Positions 43,200-57,019 of a DNA stretch of 64,000 bases are shown here, piece after piece. Positions within the stretch are counted from its first letter, which is position 1, and each line of letters starts with the position of its first letter. A model generated the notes under the pieces. That model made no database searches and was not told where the DNA came from. It saw nothing but the letters and a program-made list of their open reading frames with translations. A program made the translations under genes and the position numbers. Origin of the DNA: Tetracentron sinense (Eukaryota; Streptophyta; Magnoliopsida; Trochodendrales; Trochodendraceae); contig CM026552.1 in assembly GCA_015143295.1 (NCBI GenBank), positions 59,204,944-59,268,943 on the forward strand, given 5' to 3'.

Positions 43200-46100
43200 A
43201 TGGTTGTGAACGGCAGGCCTTTGAAGCGGATGAAAAGGAGGATTACGGCCGATCTATACGACTTCCTGACTTTTCCGACCGCCGGAGATATGTTCTCCAG
43301 CAGACTCGACGGGCCGTTCAGGTCGAACGTACGGTCCTTCCTCTCGAAGCACGCGCGCCTCCCGCCTCCCCACTCTCTCTTTCCCCACCTTCTCACTTGG
43401 CAGATCTTGTTCCGTATCGGAGATTTGACCGAAGGCCCTGATTCCACGCCGGCCGTCGTAGCCCTCGACATTGTAGAAGAAGACGTCGTCAGCTCCAGGT
43501 CCGTCTACTGCAACCAGTGCCGAGTTGTTGGTGAGTTCCCACCGAGTCGTCCCCGATTTTCTCAGATCTCAGCTTGCCGGGATCTGACCCAGCGCCGGGA
43601 AGGGAGCACTAGTTTTTCCCTCGGCAGCTTTTTCCGAACAAAAATAGCGTGAGACTGAGACGCAAATTATGAAACGAGACCTTCGCCGGTGTCATATCCC
43701 GGCGTTGGTCTCGTCGCTAGTGATCTGGACACGTGTACGGTGGATAAGACGGAGGATAATTTAATGTTTTTTTTTTATGGAGGGTAGGATAATTTAATGT
43801 TGACCCTTAGACATCTCCTACTCTCATCCAAAATCCGCCACGTGTCTTCATATTACCTTTTTTTTTTGGGGGGCTGTGAGTAGGGCTACTACGTCTCTTT
43901 ATTAATATAATGTTTAAAACGCCAAAAAGTTGTCATTGCACTCGATCATACTTTTGCTAAGAGATCTTTAAAATTAATTAAGTAGAGGCGAACGTTTTTT
44001 TAGATTTAACTATGAACAGTAGGTCCGGTTAGGTAATATGAGCAAATCAAAAAAAAAGCCACAGGAGTAATTACAGATACAAAGAAGGGTATATCTATCA
44101 CTAAAAATTTTATGTAATTTCCAAAATGCCCCTGTGACTGTTTTTTGATTTGTTCAGGTTACCTTTCCAACCGGAGCTCATGTTCATAGCTAATCTAAAA
44201 AAGGGTTATCTGTTCAACAGAAAATGGGGTGTTTGATTCATTGTTGTTCTGAAGCCCATTTGTTTTCCAATCAACATGGGCCTGCCTAAGCAGTCTGTTT
44301 TTTGGTTGTTGAAGGTTGGAGTGGGCATCCTGTATGCAGAAAGCGTTACCATTTCATAATTCGAGCAGACAGTAGGTCCATTCAAGGGTATCAGAAGTCA
44401 TGTACAAACTGTGGGGAGGTTCTGCATTTGTCTGACTCCAGGTGAGGATCTTCTGTCTCCTGTTTGAAATCTCTTCTGTACCCTGTTTTTGGATATTGGT
44501 GCTTCAGGTTGCCTCATCTGTTGAAGTGCTCATTTGTTGTATTGTCGTTTTTCTTTCTCACTAGTATCTTGTGGTTGCTGTTAGATTTTGGATGTCTTAC
44601 ACCCTAGTGGACTAGATTACATTGTGATGTCCTTTTGGGAAAAAAAATAGAAGCAATTCCCTTAGTTTTTGTTTGTAGATAGCAGTTTTGGACTAGGCCA
44701 ACCTTTGTTCATTACCAATCTAGAAGAGGAAAAAAGAAACAGAAAAATGGAACCTCTGTTATTATAATCATGGGATCATGTCAAGCAGAGTGGACTCAGT
44801 TTATCAAACCCATGTCAAGCCTCGCATGAGTCAATGCATATTCCAGGGAGTTGGATGGATTTTTGGTCAGCTTGGTGGGGTAGAGCAAGGTTGGATTTTT
44901 GAGCGCACACCTGTCATGTTGGATGGCAACCTGATATATGTTGGTGTGGATCAACAATGCCTAATGTGATGAGCAGACAGCCCATGGATCTTAGGGTGCT
45001 GAGAACCTTATCAGTTCTACCACAAATACACGGTTTTCTAAATCAATCATGTCCGGAGAATTCTCAATCTTTGTTAGACACAACATCATCAATGATTTTC
45101 AGGTTTGTTTTGCTTATTTCTGGCAGCTTTTGCCATGTGACATCTCATTTTCTGTATTAGCATATACTTAAACTTTCAAATAATGGTGAGTTTTTTGACT
45201 TCGTGGTTACATTGGTTCAAAATTGCAGCTAAAATTGAATAGCACTCTAAAGCTTAATCTGCGACTGCTCCTGAGGTGAATCTGTTTGTGGGTGTAAATT
45301 AGAGCGGCTTATCTGTGCTTATTACATGTGCAATGGAGCTTCATGTGCCAATCATATTTTCTGTGGGGAAGGGCAACAACATGTACATATCAGTTTTACA
45401 GCCACAGATCAAAAAATTATTATGTAATTGCAAAAGGAAAGCAATACCTAGAAAACATCTCTGTTAGTGGCTAGGCATGTTAGCCATATGGTTTTTCATT
45501 TTCTCTGAAATGCATTGTATATGGTAATAATATTTCATGTCACACATTTGATCATTTGTTGTTGACAGAAACTCGACCTTTTTTTTTTTTTTTGCTGTGG
45601 AACTTATCCGACTCTTCAATATCTACTTTCTTGATAGTACCGATGGAACTTTGTGCACCTTATGTGACAACTATTCACTAGAACATTGAAAAATTATTTT
45701 CTGAGAATCTATGTCTGGGGAATGGAAAATTTGAAAATGTGTTGTCGTTTGGAAATTGTATTAGATGCGAGGGATTTCTGTTGGTGCCTTTCTGTCCACT
45801 CTATTTTGCTCCTCCGATAAAGATGCCATGATGACATGATTACTCTTATATAATTTTTCATGGTGATGATTTATCTCATCTTCTCAACCAATTTTGCAGG
45901 TGCAAGTCTTGCAGCTATGTGATGACTGCATATGATTTTGAAGACTGGGTGAATCTACAACTGGAGGACACCACCCATCTCTTACATGGGGTAGTTCACA
46001 CAAATGGCTATGGGCATCTCCTTAGAGTCAATGGGAGAGAAGGTGGCTCCAAGTTTCTCACAGGATGCGATATTATGGACTTCTGGGACAGGCTGTGTAA

Positions 46101-49100
46101 AACTCTTGCTGTCAGGTTAGCGAATGTGATTTAAATGTTTATCAAATATATATTTTCGATACCATGAAACTGTGGTAGAAACAATGTAGTCAAATAGTCC
46201 AGGGAATGCCTAGGCGAATTGTTGTTCTTTAGGTCGAAACAATGTAGTCAAACAGTCCAGGGAATGCCTAGGCAACCAAAATTTACTTCTTCTGTTTATA
46301 TTATATAAGATTTATTGAGTACGTACCTAAATTATGGTCTAGGTGATAAGGGTCTTGAATAGGCGAGATAGTAGCCTAAGTATGGTTGTTAAATTCTTCT
46401 AATTTGTGATTCAAATCCTACGATTTGAATCAAATCCTACGATTTGAATCAAATCTCAAGCAAAACGATTCAAATCACAGGTGAAAATCTTAATTGGGTA
46501 AATCTCATTAATTTTGGATTCAACTTGTAATTTGCGATTCAAATCATACGATTAAAGTACAAAAATTCTTTTTATGGACTGATATAACAAATATTTTTTT
46601 AATATCTTTTTGTTGTTTCAATTTTCTAAAGGTACTTTATGTTTTTTAAGTTGAAAAAAAAAAAGGGAAAACTCTTGTTATGGACATGTCAAAACCCTCT
46701 TATTTGGTTTTTCTCTTTGTTGCTGTAAAATGAGAAAAACAAAAAAAAAAAAGAGAAGAAAAGGGGAAGAAAGAGGATAGGGTTAGAGTGTTGGATTCTA
46801 GGAGAACTTGATAGTTTATTTTATGAGTCAATCTATGGGTACTTCCAATTATACTCCCTAATCCTAACCGTTTATAACCAACCACTAAAGACCAAGATTT
46901 CAGTTGGTTTATTTTGTCTTTTCTATTGCCACATCAGCTGGAATCCTAACCGTTTAATAATTGAGATAAACGGTTAGGATTAGGGAGTATATATGGGAGT
47001 ACACTTTGGGAGTATCCCTAGACTAATTCTTATTTTATTAGTCTTTTTAATTGTACAAGTCTTTTGATACTTAATCTCATATAACATGATTACTTTTTTT
47101 ATCAGTAGTCCTACAATCATTAGCTATCCATGTCAGGGGTTAGAGGGTTAGAACTCAAGGGTGGGCGCTCAACAGCCACACTTAGGACTCGAACATAAGT
47201 CACCACTCTCCAAAGGGAGATACACTACCACTGGGACAAACCTAGTCGTGTATATAACATGATTAGATGAACTTACTTTTATTAAATTATCTTTGATGAT
47301 ATTGTTTCGTTTTATTGAGTTTATTCGTGTTTTGTGTAGTGTATGCAATGAAATGATTATTATTTTCTTTTATAAATAGATATGAATGAAATCTTTTTGA
47401 TAATTGATTATTCAATTTTTATTTATTTATTAAGTATTTTCAAATAATTATTTTTAAAAAGGATTAAATCTTACAATTTACGATTTGAATCCCGGTTTGA
47501 TTTGAATCGAATCTCTTCTGAAACGATTTTATGATTCGATTACAATTTAACAACCTTGGACCTAGGTGATAAGAGTCTTGACTAGGCAAGGCGGTGGCCT
47601 ATGCGTAGTCTATGCGACATTTGATTATACTGGGTCAGAACTCAACTAATTAGTATAGTTAGTTACCTATGCAGTTGAATTAATAGTCCTTTTTTTGTTG
47701 GAAAGATGTTTCAGAACTTAGAATAAAAATGAAATTTATATGCCCTCTCTAAAGTTGGACCACCTGCAAAAAACTTGGAACTACCTACCTCACTGTGGGA
47801 GATATATTTCTGTAAGGAACTGCCCAAATTATGGACTAGTATGGGTTCATAGAATAAAATTAAAAATCTTTTTTTATTGATAATTAGAAGAGTGCAAATA
47901 TATATAGATAGAGAATTACACAAGAAGGACAAGGGATCATAAGGAAGTGAACCCAGGGCCTTAAAGCAGAAAGGTAAGTACCGCTGAGTTACAACATGAA
48001 ATATTCTACATCAAAATTGTTTTAGATAGACAACATGTAATAGAAATTGTCTCGCTTTGAGGCAAACTTTGGCAGGAGATGAAATGGAACCTAGAAGTTC
48101 CTTTTCTTCCATAATGACCAAGCAATTGCTGCAAGTAGTAACACTCTGCCTTTGAACCATTCTTGCCCTAATTTTGTCGAGAACATGATAAGAAGTCCTG
48201 AAAGGAACAAGACTAGACCTACTAATCCCCAAACGAGAAAATGAAATAGAACCAAACCTTATAAGCAAGGAACAAAAATCAGAAGATGGTCAATTATCTC
48301 CCTCGAGTTCAAGCACATGAAACAGTCGTTCGCCATCATCTACACTCTATTTGTTACATATTAGAATCTTGTTCAAGGCTGTTGTCTAGATAAAGAAGGA
48401 TTCCTTGGGAGGCAGATTTGCATTTCATACTAATTGTAAAGGGAAAGGGAGGCCTGGGTTAGGTAGCAGAGCATAATAAAAGGATCTCACTAGCATAATA
48501 AAAGGATCTCACTGAGAACTGACATTTATTATTACAGGGCCACAAATGAACATCCCTGAGAGTTTGTCCAGTCTCAAAAATAAATTTTTGCTGGAAAATA
48601 GTATTTCCTCAGTGAGATAGTGTATTGCACCTTGAATAGATTCTTCTTTTCAGTTTGAAAGTATCCAACCATTCCTAAAATTTGGATATGAAAAAACCCG
48701 ACTGTTTCCCTCTCAAATTGATTATTGTTTTCAGTTTCCAAAGGAATGCTGTGTTGCTATTCGAATAAAACTCATGTTTGAATTGAAATTGAATTCCTCC
48801 TCAAACAGATTCTTTTTTTTTTTTTTATAATTTCCAAAGGATTGAATTGAAATTGAATTCCCCCTCAAATAGATTTTTTTTTCAGTTTCCTCCTAAGGAA
48901 TGTAGTGTTGCTGTTTGAATTAGACCCATGTTTGAATTGAAATGACTCAGCGGTGCCATATTTCCTCTGAACAGAAAGGTCAGCGTGATGGATGCATCAA
49001 AAAAGTATGGATTGGAATACCGGCTGCTTCATGGGATCACCAATGGTCATCCATGGTATGGTGAATGGGGTTATCAATTTGGTTCTGGGAGTTTCGCACT

Positions 49101-50533
49101 CACCCTAGATGCCTACCAGAAGGCTGTTGACACCCTCTCCGATATTCCCTTGTCCTCCTTTTTCTCTCAAGGACGGAAACCTCGCACCCGCCTGCAGGAT
49201 GTAATTGTGTTCTACCAGTCTTTGTCGGAGTGTGAACTAGTAAAGACAAGGGACCTCTTCTGCTTTTTGATGAGGCTGATCCATGACACCCACAAATCGC
49301 CGAATGCAACCTGCAAGAAGTCCGAGTCATGCAGCTCAAGGGTATTGTGTGCATGGACTAAGGATGATGTCCAACGTGTTGAACAAACCATGATCAAGGT
49401 GCTAATAGCAGTTGGTGCAAACTGGGTGACATGGCGTGCTCTTAGGGGCGCCACATGTAAAGTGGCATCTACAGAGCTCTTGGATTACTGCCTTAAAGAT
49501 CTGGGAGGGAAGTTGGCTGCTGATGGCAGGGTCGTTCATACTCAATGCAATCCCAACTCTAATGCCATGGAATACAAGTAAGCATTTAACCTCTGTATGA
49601 TTTTATTTTATTATTATTTTTCGCACTCTCTGGTAGCAGGGTTAGTATCTGTTATACTTCCTTTAGTTTTTTCTTTTTACTAATTTTCCTCTAAAATACA
49701 GGCTTGAGCCCGTGTCTGTTGCACCCCCTGCTTTCCCTTTTTTGAAATCAAACTTCCCATCTGAAGAACATCTTCTGCGGGACATGAAATTCTTATATGA
49801 TTCCATTCTCCACCCGCAGACGATGCTCAGCTACAGACCCCAAAAAATGAGGGAAGTTGCAATTAGGTCAGCAAAAAAGCTCCTTGATTGCAAGCAGTTT
49901 GTGAAAGACTACAAGCCTGACAAGATGGCAAATAAAACCCCCTTTGCAATCCGAATCTCATGTCAGGTGGAGCTTGTGGACCACCCCAAAGACTACACAG
50001 CACCACCTCCAGAGCTCATTGTTTTACTCCCAAATGCAACTGTTGCTGACCTCAAGATTGAAGCAACCAAAGCATTCAATGAAGTATATGTGATGTTCAA
50101 GAGGTTTCGAGCGGAGGAGCTGCTTGACTATGGCTGTATAGAAGACTGCACTTGTGTGAATTTCCTTGTTGGATCACGTGGATCAGTAAGGATTAGAGGT
50201 AGATGCGTTGGAGGAGAGAATGAGCTGAATCGGTTTCGAATGGAGAGAGGGACTGACATTTGGACAGTTGATTGCTCCTGTGGGGCCAAGGACGACGATG
50301 GGGAGAGAATGTTGGCTTGTGATACATGTGGTGTCTGGCAGCATACAAGGTGTGCTGGGATCCAGGATTCTGATGCTGTTCCTGCAAAGTTTATGTGTGA
50401 CAGCTGCAGGAGCACCTGCAGGAAGGGCTCAACTCGCCCTACCAAAGCCGGCAGGCATTGCAAGGATGAAACTGTGGCTTCAGCTGCCGTTGCATTTGAG
50501 AGTAACTTCACAGTGCCCTTTGGTGTGAGCTGA
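43200..50533 (+). CDS. PHD-finger protein of the MS1/MMD1-related family, intact, five exons
   Basis: Exons 43200-43530, 44315-44441, 45900-46115, 48975-49577 and 49702-50533 join to 2109 bp, 702 residues plus TGA, with GT-AG at all four introns and no frame break. The start MVVNGRPLKRMKRR and overall length match Arabidopsis At1g33420-type proteins (about 697 residues). An N-terminal Cys/His cluster (C104, C107, C118, H123, C140, C143, C154, C157) is followed by the conserved central domain (LLHGVVHTNGYGHLLRVNG, YGLEYRLLHGITNGHPWYGE). A C-terminal PHD finger, C4HC3 (C617, C619, C632, C635, H640, C643, C658, C661), normally reads histone H3 tails. The family includes nuclear regulators of male meiosis and pollen development (MS1, MMD1). 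This member's own role is not known to me. No expression signal is visible beyond the leader. Confidence 0.95.
46385..47566. mobile_element. Inverted-end repeat relic inside intron 3
   Basis: Ends GGTTGTTAAATT and AATTTAACAACC are inverse, and both ends carry ACGATTTGAATC-type repeats next to them. The flanks on both sides share CTAGGTGATAAG-GTCTTGA-TAGGC, an older duplicated context. There is no coding frame. A smaller MITE lies within. Confidence 0.5.
46834..47020. mobile_element. Small MITE nested in the intron 3 relic
   Basis: ATACTCCCTAATCCTAACCG near 46851 is the inverse of CGGTTAGGATTAGGGAGTAT near 46974. The outer ends (TATGGGTACTTCC / GGGAGTATCCCTA) pair less well. About 190 bp, non-coding. 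Confidence 0.6.
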
Positions 50534-52130
50534 TATGTATTGTTCTAAATGTACAGGGTTTTTTTTTTTTTTTGTAGAAGGAAGGCTTTCATGGTTGAAG
50601 AATGTACAGTCGTCATGGGAGTGAGCAGAGTAGGTAGTACTTGTTCTTATTCCCTTTTTTGTTTTTGGAGTATTAAAAGTTTTTTTTTTGTACTTATTCC
50701 CCTTTTTGTTTTTGGAGTATTACAAGTTGAGTTATACTCTTTCTAAACTTCTTTTATTTTGTGTAGTGAACTAGCCAAAAGATTAAAATGAAAAAAGATC
50801 AATGCAAGTTTTATGGCAAAGCTATAGTTCTCTAATTTACTGAGTAAGGGAGATGCATTTATGGCAATATAATTTATTCCTTCACAGATGAAGCAGGAAA
50901 TAATAAAAAAAGATAGAAGAAAGTAATGATAATGCAAAAAGATTACCCTGCAAAAATAAATGAAGTGCCGCTTGCTCGCTCTAGTAATTCATTCTCCTTT
51001 ACCAAGCTCAACATTTGTCATTGTTGCCTCCAGCTGCCCTGGCAAGACATCAGGAAGAGGGGGTTCCTTGGATAAAGGCAACAGCACCTGTGGCCAAAAA
51101 TGCTAATAAGAAAATAAAACAAAAAAAAAGAGTATAAAAAGTAGTAATTTTTTATGAAAAAAATTGCATAAAATCATCCAAAACAAAACTCAGCTGATTG
51201 CCCCAATCTCATAGATGGCAGCGAGTTCAGAAAAAGAAGCCAACAGAACTTATAGTTATGACAATTAAAAGTCTGGTTTGGGCCTAAATCCCTTAGATGC
51301 AACAGCATTTCAATTACCTCTTAGCGAGAGATAATATATGGGTATTTTTGGAATTTTGGAGCTCCAGTCTATCTTGGTTTCTATACTGCATCCTCTGGTG
51401 GGAGAGGGGCTCTGATCTTTGTTACATTACTGGCCAGGAATGCTGTCAGCATGCACTCTTGGAATTCGATTTCATCCGAGGGAGGAGACTTGGCATCTAA
51501 CTTGACAATAATCAGCTTGACAGAAAAGCCCTGCCCGCCCCCTGTGCAGTTGGATGAATTTGATGTTGGAATGCAACTGAAGATTGCCCTGTTAATGATG
51601 AGATCAAATTACTTTTAGACTCAGGATAGATTGTTAGTTCTTGAAATACATCAACAAAGCAGTCTCATATCAATGCCTTAGAAATAAGTGCAAACAACAT
51701 AAGCAAATCTTTTCTGCATCATAAAAATATGTTTCTGATGTCATCTATAACCAACTTAAATTTCCACAGATGTATAAAAATGGAATTTATGTGAACATTT
51801 TTAGAATTATCTAATCCACCATCATGCAGCAAAACCCAAATTACCTGACCTCTTAGTCCTATGAGAAGGTTTTAGACTTCCACAAAGAACTTGACAGCCC
51901 TCCAGGGATAGTAATATGTAAGCTGCTTGCTTGCAAGTGGATTTTCTTTCGGAAACTTGTTGGCCAATGGTGTATATAAAACAGGTCTGTTGGTATTCCA
52001 CAGATCTTACTATTCTTTTGACCACCTCATGGAATTGATGGAAAATTTGCATAATCAAACAGTGAAGCAATCCAGAGCCAATTCAAAATCAGCATGGGAT
52101 TTATGCCACCAGTCGAACGGTTCAGCACTG
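50534..52130. other. 3' region of the PHD gene and intergenic DNA
   Basis: The first ~200 bp probably hold the 3' UTR. The phrase ATTCCC-TTTTTGTTTTTGGAGTATTA occurs twice (about 50649 and 50696). Beyond that only short frames without recognisable domains are present. Confidence 0.5.
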
Positions 52131-52139
52131 GATTAGAGT

Positions 52140-53160
52140 GATTTGAGAGTATCCTATTCCAACTAAAAAGGGAAGACCAAATTGCAAGTCGATGCTGCTG
52201 CTGCAGTTCTCATAATATGGAAACTTTGGATCACATGTTCAGAAACAGCAATCTAGCGTCCTCTTTATGGGATCTTTTGCTACTATGCTGAATGTCCAGT
52301 TTGCAAGCTGCAGTTCTTTTGACACGAGAATTAAGAGATTTATTCTTAAAGGGGTGAAAAACCATTCTCAAAAGTTATTTCCATAAGCAGATTATCCCTT
52401 GTTTCATTTGCTGGGAGATTTGGTTAGCTCCCAACAAGAGATATGAGAATATCGATTCAATGTGAGCAACAAGAGATGAGAATAATGATTTCAATGTGAA
52501 CCAAGTTTTTTTGAAATCATGATCTAGTTATAGATATGTGCTCCTTTACTTAAAGTGAGAAAAATCCATCTTTTGATAGGGATATGGATATCTGTGCTCT
52601 TTTAAATACCATTATTGTGATCCTCTCTTCTAAATCAGCAAGTAATCACTAGATGGAGTAATCCTCCAGTGGGGCATTGGAGTTAATATTGATGGAGCCT
52701 CGAAAAGAAATTCTGGAAACCGTGGTGGTGGATGTGTTCTGAGAGATCACCTAAGGAATACAATTGTCGCTTATCAAAATTTCTATGGGGTTCTCTTTAA
52801 TACAGAGGTTGAAAATAAGAGCCATGGTTAATGGTAAATTTGAAAGGAGCTTAATATTAAAGATGTAATCCTAGAAAGCAACTCCCAAGTTTTGATTGAC
52901 GTAATGAAAGGGAATTCTAATCCATCTTGGACAGTTTGGTACTGTTCGAAATATATTTCTTGATATAAGGAGGTTTTTCTCATTTCTTGCCAACATAGTT
53001 ATAGAGAAAATAACCAAGTGGCAGATACTTGGCGAATGAAGCTTGAAGAATCCAAAGCTTTAGAAGATACATGGCTGTTCTTGACCTGCCTAAAGAGTCC
53101 AAAGCTTGGTTGATGCTTGACAAGTCATGAGTTTTCAACATCAGATTGTAACCTTTTTCT
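52140..53160 (+). pseudogene. LINE relic: zinc-binding RT tail and RNase H
   Basis: At about 52190-52300 the frame reads CCCCSSHNMETLDHMFRNSN, like the zf-RVT zinc-binding region that follows plant LINE reverse transcriptases. At about 52670-53060 an RNase H-like segment follows (VNIDGASKRNSGNRGGGCVL, then LESNSQVLIDVMKGN, then a NQVADTW-like end). Many stops and frameshifts are present. The RT core upstream was not found. Confidence 0.7.
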
Positions 53161-53334
53161 TATCATTCATTTGAGGTAGTATTGCTAGTAGAGCTCGTAG
53201 TAGGTTACTATGGTCTAACTGATAATATTTGTATAGATTTTATGCCCCCCTCCCCACGCAGCGGACTAGGTGTAATACTTATTTTCACTTAATAAACTAG
53301 TAGGGATGAAATCGGCTCATATTCAAGAGGAGGC

Positions 53335-54122
53335 CCCTAGATGTGTTATTTGTAGATGATGTGATATAAATGAATGAAAATAAAGAGGTAAAAGCAAACT
53401 AAAATTGTGGAATAAAAAATTGTGGATCTAAGGATTTCAAAATAAGTTGGACCAAGACAGGATATATGGAATGTAACTTCAGTAAGAATAAAAATAGGGT
53501 GTAGATGGTTGGTAAGATAGATGACCAAGACATGCCAAAGCAACAAGTTCCAGTTTCTTGGCTCAATTATTAATAATGAATGAGAGATTGATGATGATGT
53601 TGCTATAGAAACTTAGAATTAGAGATGGATGACTAAAGTGGAGAAGTGCTTCCAGAGTGCAATGTGACTGATGCATCCTCTTCAAAATAATGGTCAAAAT
53701 TTAAAAGACAGCGACAAGACCAGCTATGCTTTATGGAACAGTCTGTTTGGCTACTAAGAAGCAGCATACTAGTAGAATTAGTGTAACTAAGATGAAGATG
53801 TTGAGATGAATCAATAGTAAGACAAAGAAAGATACGATCATAAATGAGCACATTTGAGAGAAACTGAGAGTAGCTCCAATAGAGATAAAATAAGGGAGAG
53901 TTGATGGAGATGGTTTAGACTTGGACACGTTTAGTGAAGACCACTAACAGTTCCAATAAGAAGATACAAATCGGTGCAAGTTGCAGGCTCTAAAAAGGAG
54001 AGTGGATGGATAAAAATGACATGGATGAAGTTAAAAATTTTGATAATGCAACTTAACGGAAGTTATGCCTTTTAATAGAACGGAATGACAATAGGATTAG
54101 TGTTGCCGACCCCAAATACTTG
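53335..54122 (+). pseudogene. RTE-type LINE relic, RT C-terminus
   Basis: Frames in all three phases on the plus strand spell the typical RTE tail: MLFVDDVILINEN, KISWTKTGYMECNFS, ATRPAMLYGTVCLATKKQH, KKDTIINEHI and a final VADPKYLE/GVA-DPKYLG-like end near 54103-54121. The YADD-type site reads FVDD. It is decayed beyond function. The adjacent 52140-53160 relic belongs to a different LINE type. Confidence 0.75.
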
Positions 54123-54362
54123 GAATAAGAAAAACTGGTACAGGTCTGGCCAAACCCCCCAAAACCCCCACTGGGTGGTTCATTGGGAAAAAAAGGCATT
54201 AAGCCAAAGTAAATAAGAGCTGTAATGACAACAAATGTATGGTCAGAGCTGCTCAAAAGTTGTGGAAAGTGGAATGGAGAAATATACTTATCCAACACAT
54301 ACTGAGTTAACAAACAATCCAAAGCTGATGAATGGAACTATCCTCACGAGCAACAAAAAAAA

Positions 54363-54680
54363 AATCTAATTCATAAATCAGCCAGTAACATCATACTTTA
54401 GAACCTATAAAAGGAGTCTCAAAGCTAATGATGAACCGCCTATTATAAGACTTACTAGTTGATTTGATGTATGATACAAATTGCTAGAGATCGGAATGAG
54501 AGAGAATCTAAAAAAAATATCTAATTCATAAATCAGCCAATAACACCATACTTTAGAAGCTATAAAAGGAGTCTCAAATACCTGAAAAGTAGAGCTAACG
54601 ATGAACTGCCTATTATAAGACTTACTAATTGATTTGATGTATGACACATTGCTAGAGATCATAATGAGAGAGAATCTGTT
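54363..54680. repeat. Tandem duplication of a ~155-bp unit
   Basis: The unit TCTAATTCATAAATCAGCC ... GAGATC-GAATGAGAGAGAATCT occurs at 54364-54511 and again at 54520-54680. The second copy has a 16-bp extra piece (ACCTGAAAAGTAGAGC). Confidence 0.85.
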
Positions 54681-54699
54681 TTAAAATCACTTTAATATT

Positions 54700-57014
54700 C
54701 GAAGATAATCTGATTCCCTTGACAAGCAAGAATTTGAAAAAATCTAACAAGATCCAAAAAAGAAAGGAAATCAGCAAGCATTTGCTGCATAAACAACCAA
54801 ATTAATGTAGGTAGTCAATCTCTTAAAGGACTTCATATATAGCTCACAAAGATTTCTTGTGACATTGGCGGGAAAATGTAGACTTTTAGATACATTATGA
54901 GGATTCCATTAGCTGCAAAAGTGTAGATTTTATCAATAGATGAGTTCCATCGTATCTATTAACCTATAATTCATTTTCTAGGGAACTATTTTTCCGTTAG
55001 ACCTGTAATTTTGATTCATCTATACATAAAATTGACAGTACCAATCAAAATACTAATAGAAATGTAATTTAACTATATTAAAGTATGCTGAAAAATCTAA
55101 ATCTATTTTTCGTATCAAGACTAGACAAACTAAATTTGATTATCACTTATTTTTGGTAGGAAAGTTGATTATCATTTTGTTCGGGAAAAAAAATATATAA
55201 CACGAGTTTTATCCTTTGTTTCATTTTTTCCCTCTTTAGATAAGTGATATGACCAGATATATCAAACAGAAGACACAAGCAAATAATTAGTAGATATAAT
55301 CATGAAAGGAAGAACAAGAAGCACCATGTGCTTCTTACTACCATTTCATATCTCATATTGAAGGAGAGTATTAAAAATTCATGGTTAGGGTATTGTTGCA
55401 TTTATACAATTGTTAAGGTTTTAATGTTATCGCAACAAGAAAAGAAAAATAATATTAGCTATCATTAGGACTTCATTGCTCTCATTGTTAAACCTGTTGG
55501 AAGTTATGTATAAGCGTGATTGTATCCGTCCAAATCATCACTAAGACAGCAAGAAGAATCGTTTAGCTCTCTTTCTCTCTCCCTACAAAAACCCTCAAAC
55601 CCTAAAATCAACTTGGCATCAGAACCCACCAGCAGAGAACTTTAAGGCATCTTTTCAAGCTCCATTGTTAGGGCTGATGTCAGCACCATAAGTGCAGACA
55701 TCAACAAGTAACAATACTTGTCTGTTGTTTGAAAGCTCTTGTTGATACCTTTCATTCAAAAGTAGTTTCACTCAATTTAGAGTTCATTTGATATGTTTTT
55801 TTTGTAGAAAATGGTGGTTTCTTGAAAACCCATTTCGAATCTGAGTTTTGGTGATTTCTATTAATTGTGGAGTTGATATCCCGTGAAGTTGGGTTTGCTT
55901 AGATTTTTTTTTTGGGATTTTCTTTCTTGCAGTGTTTTAATTGAATTCCGTTGAGTTTTGAGAAAAATTGAAAATTTTACAGTAGAATCTTCAATTGATT
56001 CTAGGCACATGAAAAAAAACACGCCCAATTCCAAGCTCTATCTAAAAGTGATGGCCTCTGTTAGTGTTGGGGGGTACCTTAATACAGTGCACCCTGAAGC
56101 ACAGCAACCAGTCACAGTAGCTTACGGTGCACAGGTACTAAGTCTACCGATAATTTAATTTTGACCCATTTGCATTTTGGTGGCACTCTTTTTACTGCTA
56201 GCATTGTTTCAGTATACTTGCAGGGTGGCAGCGCTGAAATTATCGCAAGCTTGATAATTGCCTCATTTAGCCTGACCTATTAAACTGAGGGTTTAAGTTA
56301 TTATTCAATGCTTTTTCATGTTATAATTTCATCTTCTCTTTTTGCTTACACTTGTGTGCTTTTAGACGATAATCAAAGCTTGTTAATCACCGCACTCCAA
56401 GTCTGCATGAGCCTAAACTGCATAGGTCACCTCAAAAACACAAAAAAAGAAAAAGAAAATCATAAATGAACAAACATTAAAATTTAGTTTGATGCATGTT
56501 GAAACTATGTGTGGCTTTATTCTATTTTCCCTAGGCTTCTACCTTAGGTTAATTTCTTTTTCTCTCTTTTGGTTCATTTTCTTCTTATTAGTTTCCATTC
56601 TTGCTTTTCATTCTTTCTATTTTTATTGTTACTTGCAAGCTTCTATTTTGGCTAAGTTCATTACTTCATTATGGAAGGTATCCTATAATGCATGTATCCA
56701 ATTTAATTCCAAAGTCGTATTTAGAAGGTTCCACTTTTTGGATGTATTCTATGGTGATGGCATGTTTCTAACTAAAATTGACCACTTGTTTAGTATATTT
56801 CCATCTTAACTAAAATTTTTCAATTCTTAAGCATGATTCATAGTTTCCAAATTAGTTTATAGTGGATTTGAGGAGTGGGCACCTTTTGGTGTGTGTCTAA
56901 GGGTGCTTAACACCTTCCACTAGCATAATCGAGCCTCTTACCCAAATTTCTAATTAGATCACTTGCATTAATTAGGTAAATTTAGGCTTCATATTCTCCC
57001 CTCAAATTAGATTA
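54700..57014. other. Intergenic DNA with a possible decayed LTR border
   Basis: No convincing gene. Near 55598-55625 the text CCCTAAAATCAACTTGGCATCAGAACC resembles an LTR end plus a tRNA-Met-type primer site, after a CT-rich leader, so an old copia LTR may end here. The frame at 55958-56158 contains MASVSVGGYLNTVHPEAQQP but no domain I recognise. At 56489-56809 a hydrophobic frame follows AT-rich composition and is probably chance. Confidence 0.35.
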
Positions 57015-57019
57015 GTGAG

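Noticed and set aside
49100-49454. Minus-strand frames opposite exon 4 of the PHD gene
   Set aside because: Shadows of a real coding exon on the plus strand.
56489-56809. 106-codon hydrophobic frame
   Set aside because: Strongly T-rich text, no homology recognised, no splice or promoter support.
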